Of a stretch of 64,000 nucleotides of DNA, positions 55,137 through 63,204 are shown in pieces (positions within the stretch are counted from its first letter, which is position 1; the number at the start of each line of letters is the position of its first letter). The DNA comes from CBDFLD01 sp965249005 (lineage in GTDB: Bacteria; Acidobacteriota; UBA6911). The notes under the pieces were generated by a model, which was not told where the DNA came from, did no database searches, and saw nothing but the letters and a program-made list of their open reading frames with translations. Where the stretch lies: assembly GCA_965249005.1 (NCBI GenBank), contig CBDFLD010000023.1:682001-746000 (forward strand), read 5' to 3'. The position numbers and the translations under genes are program-made.

Positions 55137-55595
55137 ATGCCAAGTGAACACAAGCCTCTTGCCACGAACAAGAAGGCATTTCACGACTATTTCATTCTAG
55201 AGAAGCTCGAAGCTGGTTTGGTGCTGCAAGGAACGGAAGTCAAGTCGATCCGCCTAGGTCGAATCAACTTGAAAGACAGCTACGCCCTGGTCCGCGGCGG
55301 TGAAGCGATTCTGTTGAACTGTCACATCAGTCCATATTCCCATGGAAATCGCGCCAACCATGAGCCGACACGAACCAGAAAGCTACTCCTTCACAAGCAA
55401 GAGATTCGAAAACTGGTTGGCAAGACTCAGGAAAAAGGATTGACCCTGGTGCCGCTGCGCGTGTATCTAAGGCGGGGCAAGATCAAGATCGAGTTGGGAC
55501 TTGGCAAGGGAAAGCGGCAGTACGACAAGCGGGAAACGGTGCGGCGCAAAGAGATGGAGCGTGAAGCGCGAGCCGCCATGAGGGGCCGATACTAG
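55137..55595 (+). CDS. smpB: SsrA-binding protein SmpB
   Basis: SmpB escorts tmRNA to stalled ribosomes. The 152-residue product has NKKAFHDYFILEKLEAGLVL, GTEVKSIRLGRINLKDSYA, and the basic C-terminal tail GKGKRQYDKRETVRRKEMER typical of the family. No tmRNA gene was seen in this window. The gene ends three bases before the GTG-started pepA region. Confidence 0.96.
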   Translation: MPSEHKPLATNKKAFHDYFILEKLEAGLVLQGTEVKSIRLGRINLKDSYALVRGGEAILLNCHISPYSHGNRANHEPTRTRKLLLHKQEIRKLVGKTQEKGLTLVPLRVYLRRGKIKIELGLGKGKRQYDKRETVRRKEMEREARAAMRGRY

Positions 55596-55604
55596 GAGGT
55601 GCCG

Positions 55605-57089
55605 GTGCAGATCGACTGCGTGAATACGAAATTGGGCCAGGTTGGTACTCAATTGCTTGCCCTGCCGGTTTTCGACAAGGAAACAATCGGATCGTCGAGG
55701 TTTCGCTCCCTGGGACGGCGGCTTCAAGGGGTGCTCAAGGGAGTAATGGAATCGGGAGAATTCAAGGCCGGGAAGTTTCGAACCTGCTTAATCCACAACC
55801 CTCCGGGGTTGAAAGCGCACCGCCTACTTCTGGTAGGCGCGGGACCGAAAGAGGGCTTCAGCTTGGCAGCAGTCCGCGAAATCGCCGGGGCCGTCGTCCG
55901 CAGCGCCCAGGCTTGCAGAGCAAGGACCGTTGCCATGGTCGATCGGAGCGATCACGGGCAGGAAAAGATCTCCCGCGCTATCGCGGAGGGCGCGCTGTAC
56001 GGATCCTTCGAATCGGATATATACAAGACCCAGCATCGAGACGCGCGGAAGGTGGACCGATTCTCTCTGGTCATCCGGGGACGGATTCTGAGTTCTGCCG
56101 TCTCCAAGGGACTCCACGATGGAACTGTCATCGGGGAGGCAACCAATTTTGCTCGCACTCTGGTAAATGAGCCATCGAACGTCCTGACTCCGGTTGAACT
56201 CGTCAAGCGGGCACAGGAGATTGGACCCTCAGTCGGCCTCGACGTGAAAGCATTGGATCGCGAGGAGATGGAACGACTCGGGATGAACGCGCTTTTGGCG
56301 GTGAGCCGCGGGAGTCAAGAAGAGCCCCGGTTGATGATTCTCCGCCTAAAAGGCCAAAGCAAATCTCGGGCCTCTTCGATGTGCCGCGCTTTCATCGGCA
56401 AAGGGGTTACCTTCGACAGTGGCGGCATTTCCATCAAGCCGGCAGCCCGAATGGAGGACATGAAAGCGGATATGGCTGGAGGGGCGGCGGTTCTCGGTGC
56501 CATGATGGCGCTCGCTCAGCTGAGGCCTCGGCAGAAGGTCATCGGTCTGGTTCCAGCGGTCGAAAACCTGCCGAGCGGCACCTCCGTGAAGCCGGGGGAT
56601 ATCGTAACGTCCTATTCCGGCAAAACTATCGAAATCATCAATACGGATGCGGAGGGAAGGCTGATTATGGCCGATGCCTTGGCGTACGCGAGAACCTTAG
56701 GCGCGACCCATGCCCTCGATATTGCAACCCTCACCGGCGCCTGCATGGTAGCGCTGGGAACCGTCAACGCAGGCATGATGGGAACGGATGATGCTACCAT
56801 CCGGCGGCTAAGAAGGAACATCTCCTCGACCGGTGAGAAGCTCTGGCAACTCCCCTTGGACAATGAGTATCAAAAGGCAATTGAGAGTGAAATCGCCGAT
56901 GTCAAGAACGTCGGCAACCGATGGGGAGGAGCCATCACCGCAGGAAAGTTTCTTCAAGAATTCGTCGATCACACTCCCTGGGTGCACATTGACATTGCAG
57001 GCAAGGAATTAGATCATGACGGTTGTCCCTATCGCTCCAAGGGAGCAACGGGGTTCGGGGTACGAACTCTGGTGGAGTTGGTGAGTTGA
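55605..57089 (+). CDS. pepA: leucyl aminopeptidase (M17)
   Basis: A cytosolic zinc exopeptidase of 494 residues. The C-terminal catalytic domain has GKGVTFDSGGISIKPA, MKADMAGGAAV and the signature NTDAEGRLIMADALAYAR, with metal-binding acids and Lys in place. I choose the second GTG, five bases after AGGAGG. A GTG two codons earlier overlaps the ribosome binding site. The IS110 target repeat starts three bases past its stop. Confidence 0.93.
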   Translation: MQIDCVNTKLGQVGTQLLALPVFDKETIGSSRFRSLGRRLQGVLKGVMESGEFKAGKFRTCLIHNPPGLKAHRLLLVGAGPKEGFSLAAVREIAGAVVRSAQACRARTVAMVDRSDHGQEKISRAIAEGALYGSFESDIYKTQHRDARKVDRFSLVIRGRILSSAVSKGLHDGTVIGEATNFARTLVNEPSNVLTPVELVKRAQEIGPSVGLDVKALDREEMERLGMNALLAVSRGSQEEPRLMILRLKGQSKSRASSMCRAFIGKGVTFDSGGISIKPAARMEDMKADMAGGAAVLGAMMALAQLRPRQKVIGLVPAVENLPSGTSVKPGDIVTSYSGKTIEIINTDAEGRLIMADALAYARTLGATHALDIATLTGACMVALGTVNAGMMGTDDATIRRLRRNISSTGEKLWQLPLDNEYQKAIESEIADVKNVGNRWGGAITAGKFLQEFVDHTPWVHIDIAGKELDHDGCPYRSKGATGFGVRTLVELVS

Positions 57090-57091
57090 GC

Positions 57092-57131
57092 AGCTTTCAG
57101 CGACCCACTAGCGCGGGGCGCTAGTTACTTG
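57092..57131. repeat. palindromic target repeat at left side of IS copy 2
   Basis: Identical to the 40 bases left of IS copy 1: AGCTTTCAGCG, hairpin ACTAGCGC-GGG-GCGCTAGT, then TACTTG. The base to its left differs between copies, so the shared unit begins here. Confidence 0.65.
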
Positions 57132-57377
57132 CAAAAGAAACTGGCCGCCAGAAGTTCATTGCGTGCCATCATGCTGGGATGAGGCTCGGCAGTTAAAACC
57201 GACAGAGCATTGGTGCTTCTATGCCCGTCTTTCAGCGTGGTTCCGGTTCTTTGGCGGTCACTTGTTTGGTGGCGTGATTCTCGTTCCTTGATGGACGGAA
57301 GCTCGACCCCGTTTGAGAGGTTTTTAAACCCTTCCGCAACCGGGCCGAGCCCCCAACCGTTAAGGAGATTAAATTCT
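57131..57377 (+). ncRNA. putative IS110 bridge RNA region, copy 2
   Basis: Identical in sequence to the corresponding left end of copy 1. The guide-like words GTCACTTG and GTTCCTTG are unchanged, which fits both copies having used the same target. Confidence 0.45.
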
Positions 57378-58748
57378 ATGCCAAGACATCGAAAATCACG
57401 ATCCAAATCGAAACGAAATCCTTTTACCTTCCCTCCACTCAATCTCAATGTTGCAGGCATCGACGTTGGAAATGCCCAACACTATGTTGCCGTGCCACAA
57501 GACCGTGATTCTGAACCGGTCCGTCGATTCGAGTGCTTTACGGCTGATCTGCATCGGTTGGCCAAGTGGCTGAAATCCTGCGATATCGACACAGTCGCCA
57601 TGGAGTCCACCGGCAGTTATTGGATTCCTTTATATCAAGTCCTGGACGCTCGCGGCTTCACCGTCAAGTTGGTCAACGCTCACGATGTCCAGAAGGTCCC
57701 CGGACGTAAGAGCGACGTGAAGGATTGTCAATGGCTGCAAAAGCTCGAGACTTTCGGACTGCTCAAGAATTCCTATCGTCCTCCAAACGAGATCTGTGTG
57801 CTTCGAACCTACTGGCGTCAGCGAGATAATCTCGTCAAATCAGCCAGTACCTGTATTCAACACATGCAAAAAGCTCTGACAGAAATGAATATCCAACTCG
57901 CCAACGTCATCAGCGACATCAGTGGTGTCACGGGACTCGCAATCATTCGTGCTATCCTCGACGGCGAACGAGACCCTGACAAACTCGCTCAACTCAAACA
58001 CCCCCGAATCCGATCGGGCCGAGATCTTATTGCCAAAAGTCTCCACGGCGACTGGCGCCAAGAATTGCTCTTTGTCCTCGGTCAGTCTCTGCAAATGTAC
58101 GAGACCTACCAGAGTAAAATCGCTGACTATGACAGAGCCATCCATGCCCATATCCAAACCTTCAACAACAAGGCTGATACCCAAACTCATCCATTGCCGG
58201 GACGCAAGGGATCGAAACCTCGCGGAAACGCTCCCCAGTTTGACCTACGCTCCGAACTGTATCGCATTACCGGTGTCGATCTTACTTCCGTGGACGGCAT
58301 CGATGTCATGACCGCTTCTACCGTCATCGCCGAAGTCGGAGTCGATATAAGCCCCTGGAAAACTGAGAAGCACTTCGCCGCCTGGTTGGCACTGGCACCC
58401 TGCAATGCCATCAGTGGCGGCAAGGTAATTAGACGAGGGACCAAGCAAGTCAAAAACCGCACCGCCCATGCCCTCCGGATGGCTGCCTCAACACTCCGGC
58501 ACAGTAAAAGTGCCCTAGGGGCCAACTACCGACGTCTCCGCGCCCGCTTGGGTCCCGCCAAGGCCATTACCGCCATCGCTCATAAACTCGCACGAATTAT
58601 CTATCGCATGCTCAAATACGGCCAGCAATACGCAGACAAAGGAGCGCAATACTATGAGTCCAAGTACCAGGAACAACAACTCCGATACCTTAAGAAAAAG
58701 GCCAAACAGCTCAACATGCAACTGGTTCCATCTACAGCACTAACATGA
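57378..58748 (+). CDS. IS110-family transposase (DEDD recombinase), copy 2
   Basis: 456 residues, identical to copy 1 except residue 74, which is Ala here and Val in copy 1. This lies two residues before catalytic E76, in the strand carrying it. Both are small hydrophobic residues, so activity is probably kept. Same AAGGAG ribosome binding site and DEDD motifs. Confidence 0.93.
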   Translation: MPRHRKSRSKSKRNPFTFPPLNLNVAGIDVGNAQHYVAVPQDRDSEPVRRFECFTADLHRLAKWLKSCDIDTVAMESTGSYWIPLYQVLDARGFTVKLVNAHDVQKVPGRKSDVKDCQWLQKLETFGLLKNSYRPPNEICVLRTYWRQRDNLVKSASTCIQHMQKALTEMNIQLANVISDISGVTGLAIIRAILDGERDPDKLAQLKHPRIRSGRDLIAKSLHGDWRQELLFVLGQSLQMYETYQSKIADYDRAIHAHIQTFNNKADTQTHPLPGRKGSKPRGNAPQFDLRSELYRITGVDLTSVDGIDVMTASTVIAEVGVDISPWKTEKHFAAWLALAPCNAISGGKVIRRGTKQVKNRTAHALRMAASTLRHSKSALGANYRRLRARLGPAKAITAIAHKLARIIYRMLKYGQQYADKGAQYYESKYQEQQLRYLKKKAKQLNMQLVPSTALT

Positions 58749-58760
58749 TTAGTTTCTTGA

Positions 58761-58811
58761 GAGCTATCAGCGTCTGACCGGCGCGCTGCGCCGGTCAGAC
58801 GCTGATAGCTC
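58761..58811. repeat. 24-bp perfect hairpin right of IS copy 2
   Basis: A 24-base arm starting GAGCTATCAGCGTCTGACCG pairs perfectly with its complement around loop GCT. The first bases continue the reconstructed repeat tail after the IS. It lies just past the hfq stop on the other strand, so it may also stop transcripts from both sides, though no T run follows. Confidence 0.75.
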
Positions 58812-58823
58812 TACGCTGATAGT

Positions 58824-59150
58824 TCAATCCAGATCTACCTCATCCGGTTCCTCGTCCTCGTGCTGTTTGTGCATATACTTGATCACGTGCTTGTGTATCA
58901 GCAAGTTCGGACCTTCCTGGCGGTGAACCTTGATGCAATTCTTATCGTACCACTCGATCACTCCATGAAGTTCTTCTCCGTCGAGGAGAGTGACCACCAT
59001 CGGAGTTTTGGCGGCCATCTGCTTGATGTAATAGTAATTCTCGGCATTGGTTACTTCGGGCGGCACGCGCTTTCGCGGGGCCGAGCCATATCGCGGCATC
59101 TGATCTTTGATGTCGGACAGGCTAGGTCGGATCAACTTTCGATTGACCAT
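58824..59150 (-). CDS. hfq: Hfq-like RNA chaperone (Sm fold)
   Basis: 108 residues. Residues about 36-95 form an Sm-like domain: ENYYYIKQMAAKTPMVVTLL, DGEELHGVIEWYDKNCIKVH (Sm1) and LLIHKHVIKYM (Sm2, where KH matches the YKH of Hfq). Hfq hexamers pair sRNAs with mRNAs. It differs from enterobacterial Hfq by a basic ~35-residue N-terminal extension and an acidic C-terminus. The ATG has GAGGAG nine bases upstream; a GTG start 40 codons earlier is less likely. Confidence 0.8.
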   Translation of the reverse strand: MVNRKLIRPSLSDIKDQMPRYGSAPRKRVPPEVTNAENYYYIKQMAAKTPMVVTLLDGEELHGVIEWYDKNCIKVHRQEGPNLLIHKHVIKYMHKQHEDEEPDEVDLD

Positions 59151-59287
59151 GAACGCATTCTCCTCTGGACCTCTGGAACAAATTACACCGATGAATACAT
59201 CCCTGCTAACGCCACCGCACAAACGGCCGGTCACGGCAATAGGAATCCAGTAAATCGAAAGGACGGCCACACGCAGGGTTAATTCGG

Positions 59288-59316
59288 ATATTACCGGACC
59301 GCTAGCGCTTTGACAA
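59288..59316 (-). promoter_or_regulatory. candidate sigma-70 promoter of hfq
   Basis: On the minus strand TTGTCA and TAATAT are 17 bases apart, each near consensus. The hfq ATG lies ~140 bases downstream, leaving a long leader. The -35 overlaps the -35 of the divergent plus-strand promoter. Confidence 0.5.
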
Positions 59317-59338
59317 GGGAAAAATAATCCGCTAACTT
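59310..59338 (+). promoter_or_regulatory. candidate sigma-70 promoter of the small TPR gene
   Basis: A perfect TTGACA is followed after 17 bases by TAACTT, a poor -10 (3/6). The next plus-strand gene starts ~180 bases downstream, beyond a 121-bp inverted repeat. Confidence 0.35.
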
Positions 59339-59359
59339 TTTAAAGGCTATTGTTTGTCA

Positions 59360-59480
59360 CTAGTGGCGTGTAACAGTTGAATTGCTATTACGTGTTGCAC
59401 ACTGTCGTACGCATGGAAGCACGTTCAACGGAGCTAATCAACGAATCATTACTACGAATTCACGTGTTACAGGCCACTAG
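59360..59480. repeat. 121-bp imperfect inverted repeat
   Basis: CTAGTGGCGTGTAACA (59360-59375) and the complement of TGTTACAGGCCACTAG (59465-59480) match in 15 of 16 bases. The similarity continues weakly inward, with TGAATT shared in both arms. It contains no gene and lies 39 bases before the TPR protein start. It could be a MITE-like insertion or a structured leader. Confidence 0.65.
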
Positions 59481-59519
59481 ATAACACTGACCGCAAGGGA
59501 GACCCGCCCTGGGAAGGCC

Positions 59520-59936
59520 ATGCAAAAACATCTGGCGTGGACAGTAATGATTGGCTTCCTGGTGGCCGCGAGCGTGTCCTTTGCTCAGACCCGGAGCCGG
59601 CCTGCATTGATTCGGGACACCTCGGTCGCGGAGGGGAAGACAGAAGAGGAATCAAAGGAGAAGAAATTCAATCCGCTCGAAGCCCAGAAGAACGTGAAGG
59701 TGGGAGACTTCTACTACAAGCGCAAGAACTATGGCGCGGCGATTCGGCGCTACCAGGAAGCACTCGAGTACCAACCCAACTACATCAAAGCCTTCGAGCG
59801 CTTGGGCAAAACATACGAAAAGAGCGGAGAAAAACAAAAAGCCATCGATTTGTACAAGCAATTCATCGACAAGTATCCCGGGTCTCCAAAGGCATCCGAT
59901 TTCAAGAACCGGATCGTTCGACTCGAGCAGGACTGA
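59520..59936 (+). CDS. small secreted TPR protein
   Basis: 138 residues: a signal peptide (WTVMIGFLVAASVSFAQ), a charged linker, and two to three tetratricopeptide units (NVKVGDFYYKRKNYGAAIRR; YIKAFERLGKTYEKSGEKQK; AIDLYKQFIDKYPGSPKASD) resembling BamD/YfiO- or YbgF-type modules. Probably a periplasmic adaptor; the partner is unknown. It ends 11 bases before the convergent holB stop. Confidence 0.8.
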   Translation: MQKHLAWTVMIGFLVAASVSFAQTRSRPALIRDTSVAEGKTEEESKEKKFNPLEAQKNVKVGDFYYKRKNYGAAIRRYQEALEYQPNYIKAFERLGKTYEKSGEKQKAIDLYKQFIDKYPGSPKASDFKNRIVRLEQD

Positions 59937-59947
59937 GGTGCTCCCGT

Positions 59948-60943
59948 CTAATCGCGAGCAGCATCACTTAGCTTCATGTAGAGCGATTCCAACCCTAGCT
60001 GGCGGTTCACGTTGAACAGAAGCTGCTGCCTGAACTGCCAAAATCCATGAATCGCGGCCACGACACGGCTGTGCGGCGCCTTGGCGGCGATCGTCTGTAG
60101 CTCCTGTGCGATGTCTGTTTGACCAATCCGCTCCGGCGCCACCCGCGCGTAGTAGACGTCCTGCAGAAGAATCCCGACCGTATCGATCCATGAAGGGAAA
60201 CCTTCTCTGTCGCGAGCCACCGACAATGCGATCTGACTCGTCTCGGACACGCTCGATTGCTGCAGCAAGAGCGAAACAAAGTGTAATGCCTGAGTCCTCT
60301 CCAGGGCGAATTTCTCGAGGTCGAATTCGAGGGCCCTGGCAAGGCTCCCTTCACAAGAAAGAGCGGCCAGCTCAGCATCCCTTTCCGTCCAGTCCCTCCC
60401 GGTCAGGTAAGCAACGATCTGACTACGGGGGATACCTGCAAAATGAAGCAATCGACAGCGCGAACGTATCGTTCCCAACAGAGCATGAGGGACGACCGTG
60501 ATGAGGATGATGAAGGTCCGGCTGGGAGGTTCCTCCAGAGTCTTCAACAGACAGTTCGCAGTCTCTGGCTTCATCTTGTCGGCCGGATCAATGATGACCA
60601 CTCGATACGAACCTTCAAACGGCTGAAATACGATCTCGCCAATGATGTTTCTGATCTGCTCGATTCGAATGACTGACCCTTCGGGACTGATCAGCCGGAC
60701 GTCAGGATGTTGGTGCGCGAGGATCTTCCGGCAGCTCCGGCATTGTTCACAGGATTGTCCGTTTCGGGGGGAGAGACAGTTTAGAGCCCGCGCGAGGAGT
60801 AGGGCGAGGGTTTGCTTTCCAACCCCTTGCGGACCTGAAAAGATCATTGCGTGTGGGAGGCGTTCTTGGGCCATCGCGCGCCAAACAATCTCAACGGCGT
60901 GACCATTTCCCAAGAAAGTTTCCTTGGTCGGTGCCTCGTGCAT
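59948..60943 (-). CDS. holB: DNA polymerase III delta' subunit
   Basis: This clamp-loader subunit belongs to the AAA+ family. The 331-residue protein has LPHAMIFSGPQGVGKQTLAL (Walker A intact, unlike E. coli delta'), zinc-binding cysteines in CLSPRNGQSCEQCRSC, DKMKPETANCLLKTLEEPPS and the SRC arginine-finger motif in RSRCRLLHF. An intact Walker A means it might instead be a short DnaX-type protein, but tmk-holB adjacency favours delta'. It starts eight bases after tmk ends. Confidence 0.9.
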   Translation of the reverse strand: MHEAPTKETFLGNGHAVEIVWRAMAQERLPHAMIFSGPQGVGKQTLALLLARALNCLSPRNGQSCEQCRSCRKILAHQHPDVRLISPEGSVIRIEQIRNIIGEIVFQPFEGSYRVVIIDPADKMKPETANCLLKTLEEPPSRTFIILITVVPHALLGTIRSRCRLLHFAGIPRSQIVAYLTGRDWTERDAELAALSCEGSLARALEFDLEKFALERTQALHFVSLLLQQSSVSETSQIALSVARDREGFPSWIDTVGILLQDVYYARVAPERIGQTDIAQELQTIAAKAPHSRVVAAIHGFWQFRQQLLFNVNRQLGLESLYMKLSDAARD

Positions 60944-60951
60944 ACGTGCCT

Positions 60952-61590
60952 CTACTCCGTTCGGTCAACCCATTCTTCCAGGCAGGGGACAATCCTCTGG
61001 AAAACCTCTTGCTCGCTCCCCGTTGCGGAGACGACCTGAATCCGGTCAGGAAACTGCCGTGCACGGTCGAGATAGGCATCCCGCACTTGCTGATGGAATC
61101 TCAGGTCCTCCGCTTCGAATCGCCCCTCGTCTCGTGTTCGTCCCGTCGATCGGTTTCGAGTCCTGGCCCGGGCTATACCGACGGATGGCTCCAAATCGAG
61201 CAAGATCGTTCTATCGGGATCCCGAATCTCGAGGCCCCGGGCAAGCAAATCGATGGTCTCTTGCGATACGCCCCGCCCAGCGCCCTGATAGGCGCAGGTG
61301 GCGTCGTGATATCGGTCCGATAGCACGATATCGCCCCGCCGGACGGCAGGAAACACGACTTCAGCCAAATGCTGATATCGGTCGGCGAGATAGAGAAGCA
61401 ACTCGGCTACCGGCTCTCGCCGGACGCCGTCCTGGCGAAGCAGGATCTGACGCACGGAAGCGCCGAAGTCGGTGCCTCCCGGTTCCCGTGTGACAAGGCA
61501 CGGATAGCCTCGCGATTCGAGATATCGGTGAGCTCTGCGCACCTGCACGCTCTTGCCGGAACCCTCTATTCCTTCAAAAGTGATAAACAC
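60952..61590 (-). CDS. tmk: thymidylate kinase
   Basis: Tmk phosphorylates dTMP to dTDP. The 212-residue P-loop kinase begins FITFEGIEGSGKSVQVRRA, with the TREPGGTDFG motif and the substrate-binding LSDRYHDATCAYQGAGRG. It uses a GTG start with GGAGG five bases upstream. It also supplies the dTTP used by the rmlA product, although the genes are not linked. Confidence 0.94.
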   Translation of the reverse strand: MFITFEGIEGSGKSVQVRRAHRYLESRGYPCLVTREPGGTDFGASVRQILLRQDGVRREPVAELLLYLADRYQHLAEVVFPAVRRGDIVLSDRYHDATCAYQGAGRGVSQETIDLLARGLEIRDPDRTILLDLEPSVGIARARTRNRSTGRTRDEGRFEAEDLRFHQQVRDAYLDRARQFPDRIQVVSATGSEQEVFQRIVPCLEEWVDRTE

Positions 61591-61733
61591 TGCGCCTCCG
61601 GTTCTTGCACGCCGCCGGCCGCGGTCCTAAAATCAATTGAGTCCCCTGTTCGTAAACACGACATAGCGCAGGCTGTCCCGAGAGTAACAAAGGGCTGCCG
61701 GCAACACAATCGGTACCGCGGAGGATGTCCTTG

Positions 61734-62426
61734 ATGAAAGCCATTTCGGCCCGTATAGCCGAAGTTCGGAAGAGAATGCGGCGCGCAGCTCTGGCGTGTG
61801 AACGGGAACCGAGCGAAATCACGCTTCTTGCCGTATCCAAGACTTTTGCTGCTGACGTTGTTGCGGAAGCCATTAGCGCGGGGCTGCGCTCCTTTGGGGA
61901 GAACCGCGTGCAGGAGGCCGCAACTAAGATCGGCGCACTCTCGGAGGAAACGGTTGCCTGGCATTTGATTGGTCATTTGCAGAGCAACAAGGCGGCTGTG
62001 GCGGCCGAGCTCTTCGACATGATTCACTCCATCGACAGCTTGAAGCTGGCACGAAGAGTCAGTTCAGCCTGTCATGAAATCGGCAAGACGCTTCCCGTCC
62101 TCATGCAGGTAGATCTGGGCCGCGAGCCCAGCAAGTTTGGAGCCGGGAAAGAGCGCCTCGTGGACCTTGTTACGGAAGTTGGTCGGCTTCCGGGGCTTCG
62201 GATCGATGGGCTGATGACTCTCCCACCGTTTTTCGAAGAACCGGAGAAGGTGCGACCATTCTTTGCTGAATTGCGCGAACTGAGCGATGATCTCGAGACG
62301 CGATCGCCTGGTTGCCTGAACCGGCGTGAGCTCTCCATGGGGATGAGTCATGATTTCGAAGTGGCCATTCAGGAAGGCTCGACCATCGTGAGGGTCGGAA
62401 CCGCCATTTTCGGTGCCCGCGCCTAG
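61734..62426 (+). CDS. YggS-family pyridoxal-phosphate-binding protein
   Basis: 230 residues forming a single TIM-barrel domain that binds PLP at the Lys in LLAVSKTFAADV. HLIGHLQSNKAA, SIDSLKLARRVS, MQVDLGREPSKFG and LSMGMSHDFEVAIQEGSTIV follow. The family maintains PLP homeostasis and has no catalytic activity. GGAGG lies nine bases before the chosen ATG, and directly before an ATG three codons earlier. Confidence 0.92.
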   Translation: MKAISARIAEVRKRMRRAALACEREPSEITLLAVSKTFAADVVAEAISAGLRSFGENRVQEAATKIGALSEETVAWHLIGHLQSNKAAVAAELFDMIHSIDSLKLARRVSSACHEIGKTLPVLMQVDLGREPSKFGAGKERLVDLVTEVGRLPGLRIDGLMTLPPFFEEPEKVRPFFAELRELSDDLETRSPGCLNRRELSMGMSHDFEVAIQEGSTIVRVGTAIFGARA

Positions 62427-62931
62427 GGGGGTTACTTTTTTTGAGCGAGCCCGGATGTCTCTCCTCCCACGGCTTCAAATGGACACCGTGTTCGACAAAC
62501 AGGATGCTGCTAACCTCGAAGGATGAGGGTAGCCCGCCCCCCGACTGTGAAAATTCTGTGCAAATCAGTACGCTCGCGAACGGATTTCGAGCCACCATAG
62601 GGGTCTCAACGTCGGAAGATCCGCAGCAAACGGCTGGCCCTCGTCCCGAGACCGGGCTGGCCGCCAAGACGCATGATATCTCCTATGTCATTTCCCATCA
62701 GTGCCTTGAATGGTGGTCCCTCAGGCAGACCGGCGACCAGGCCCGTGCTTCGAGCTTCCCGGAAACCTTTACTATCCCTATTAAAAAGAAGCGTTTGCCT
62801 GGTTCCGGGGATCCGTTCCAAGCTGAATTCGTGCGCACCCAAGGCCTCGATCTCTCTTGGCACCGGCAGGGATGTTGCACGGTGGGAGCACCCCCGATTC
62901 ACAGGTTGTGAAAACTTCGGTGGCCCCCGGC
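62427..62931. other. 505-bp region without a recognisable gene
   Basis: Both strands carry open frames (for example 62441-62911 plus and 62606-62935 minus), but none has a ribosome binding site, a domain or protein-like composition I recognise. A short T run (TTACTTTTTTTGAG) follows the yggS stop without a clear hairpin. It may be a decayed gene. Confidence 0.4.
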
Positions 62932-63186
62932 TCATTCTGCGTCGACGAGACGCAAATGGGTTGGAGGACGGCGATGTTCGTCCAGGATATTGCGGGCATA
63001 CGACGCCAGGGTCGCGGGAACAAAAATACGGATCTCCGACACGCCCTCAATATTGATCGGGTAGATATTATGGGGGATTCGGGTCGCACAGTGGCAGGGA
63101 ACCTGATAGCTCTCCAGCAGGCTCTTGATCACTGTGGCCTCCGTGGCGTTCCAAGTCTTTGCAATAACAACCGGTGCCCGATCCAC
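62932..63186 (-). CDS. DUF2007-type small protein
   Basis: An 84-residue protein fitting the DUF2007 (putative signal-transducing) fold: VVIAKTWNATEATVIKSLLE at the N-terminus and IRIFVPATLASYARNILDEH at the C-terminus, the usual pattern of a ferredoxin-like module involved in binding or regulation. It starts with GTG and has AGGAAGG eight bases upstream. It follows the outer-membrane beta-barrel gene by 18 bases and is probably co-transcribed. Confidence 0.75.
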   Translation of the reverse strand: MDRAPVVIAKTWNATEATVIKSLLESYQVPCHCATRIPHNIYPINIEGVSEIRIFVPATLASYARNILDEHRRPPTHLRLVDAE

Positions 63187-63204
63187 GATTTGAGCCTTCC
63201 TGGC

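Larger units (their letters stand above)
57128..58759 (+). mobile_element. IS110-family insertion sequence, copy 2
   Basis: The same ~1.63-kb element as copy 1, offset by exactly 25,302 bp, with one substitution (T at 32296 becomes C at 57598). CTTG recurs at both ends. Right of it the chromosome continues GAGCTATCAGCGTCTG into a perfect hairpin, so the two insertions have different right flanks but the same left repeat. Near-identity implies recent movement or gene conversion. Confidence 0.85.

Noticed and set aside
62441..62911. 156-residue frame after yggS with a TLANGFRAT stretch like M16 peptidases
   Set aside because: The rest lacks the HxxEH motif and has no ribosome binding site; the resemblance is a chance word.
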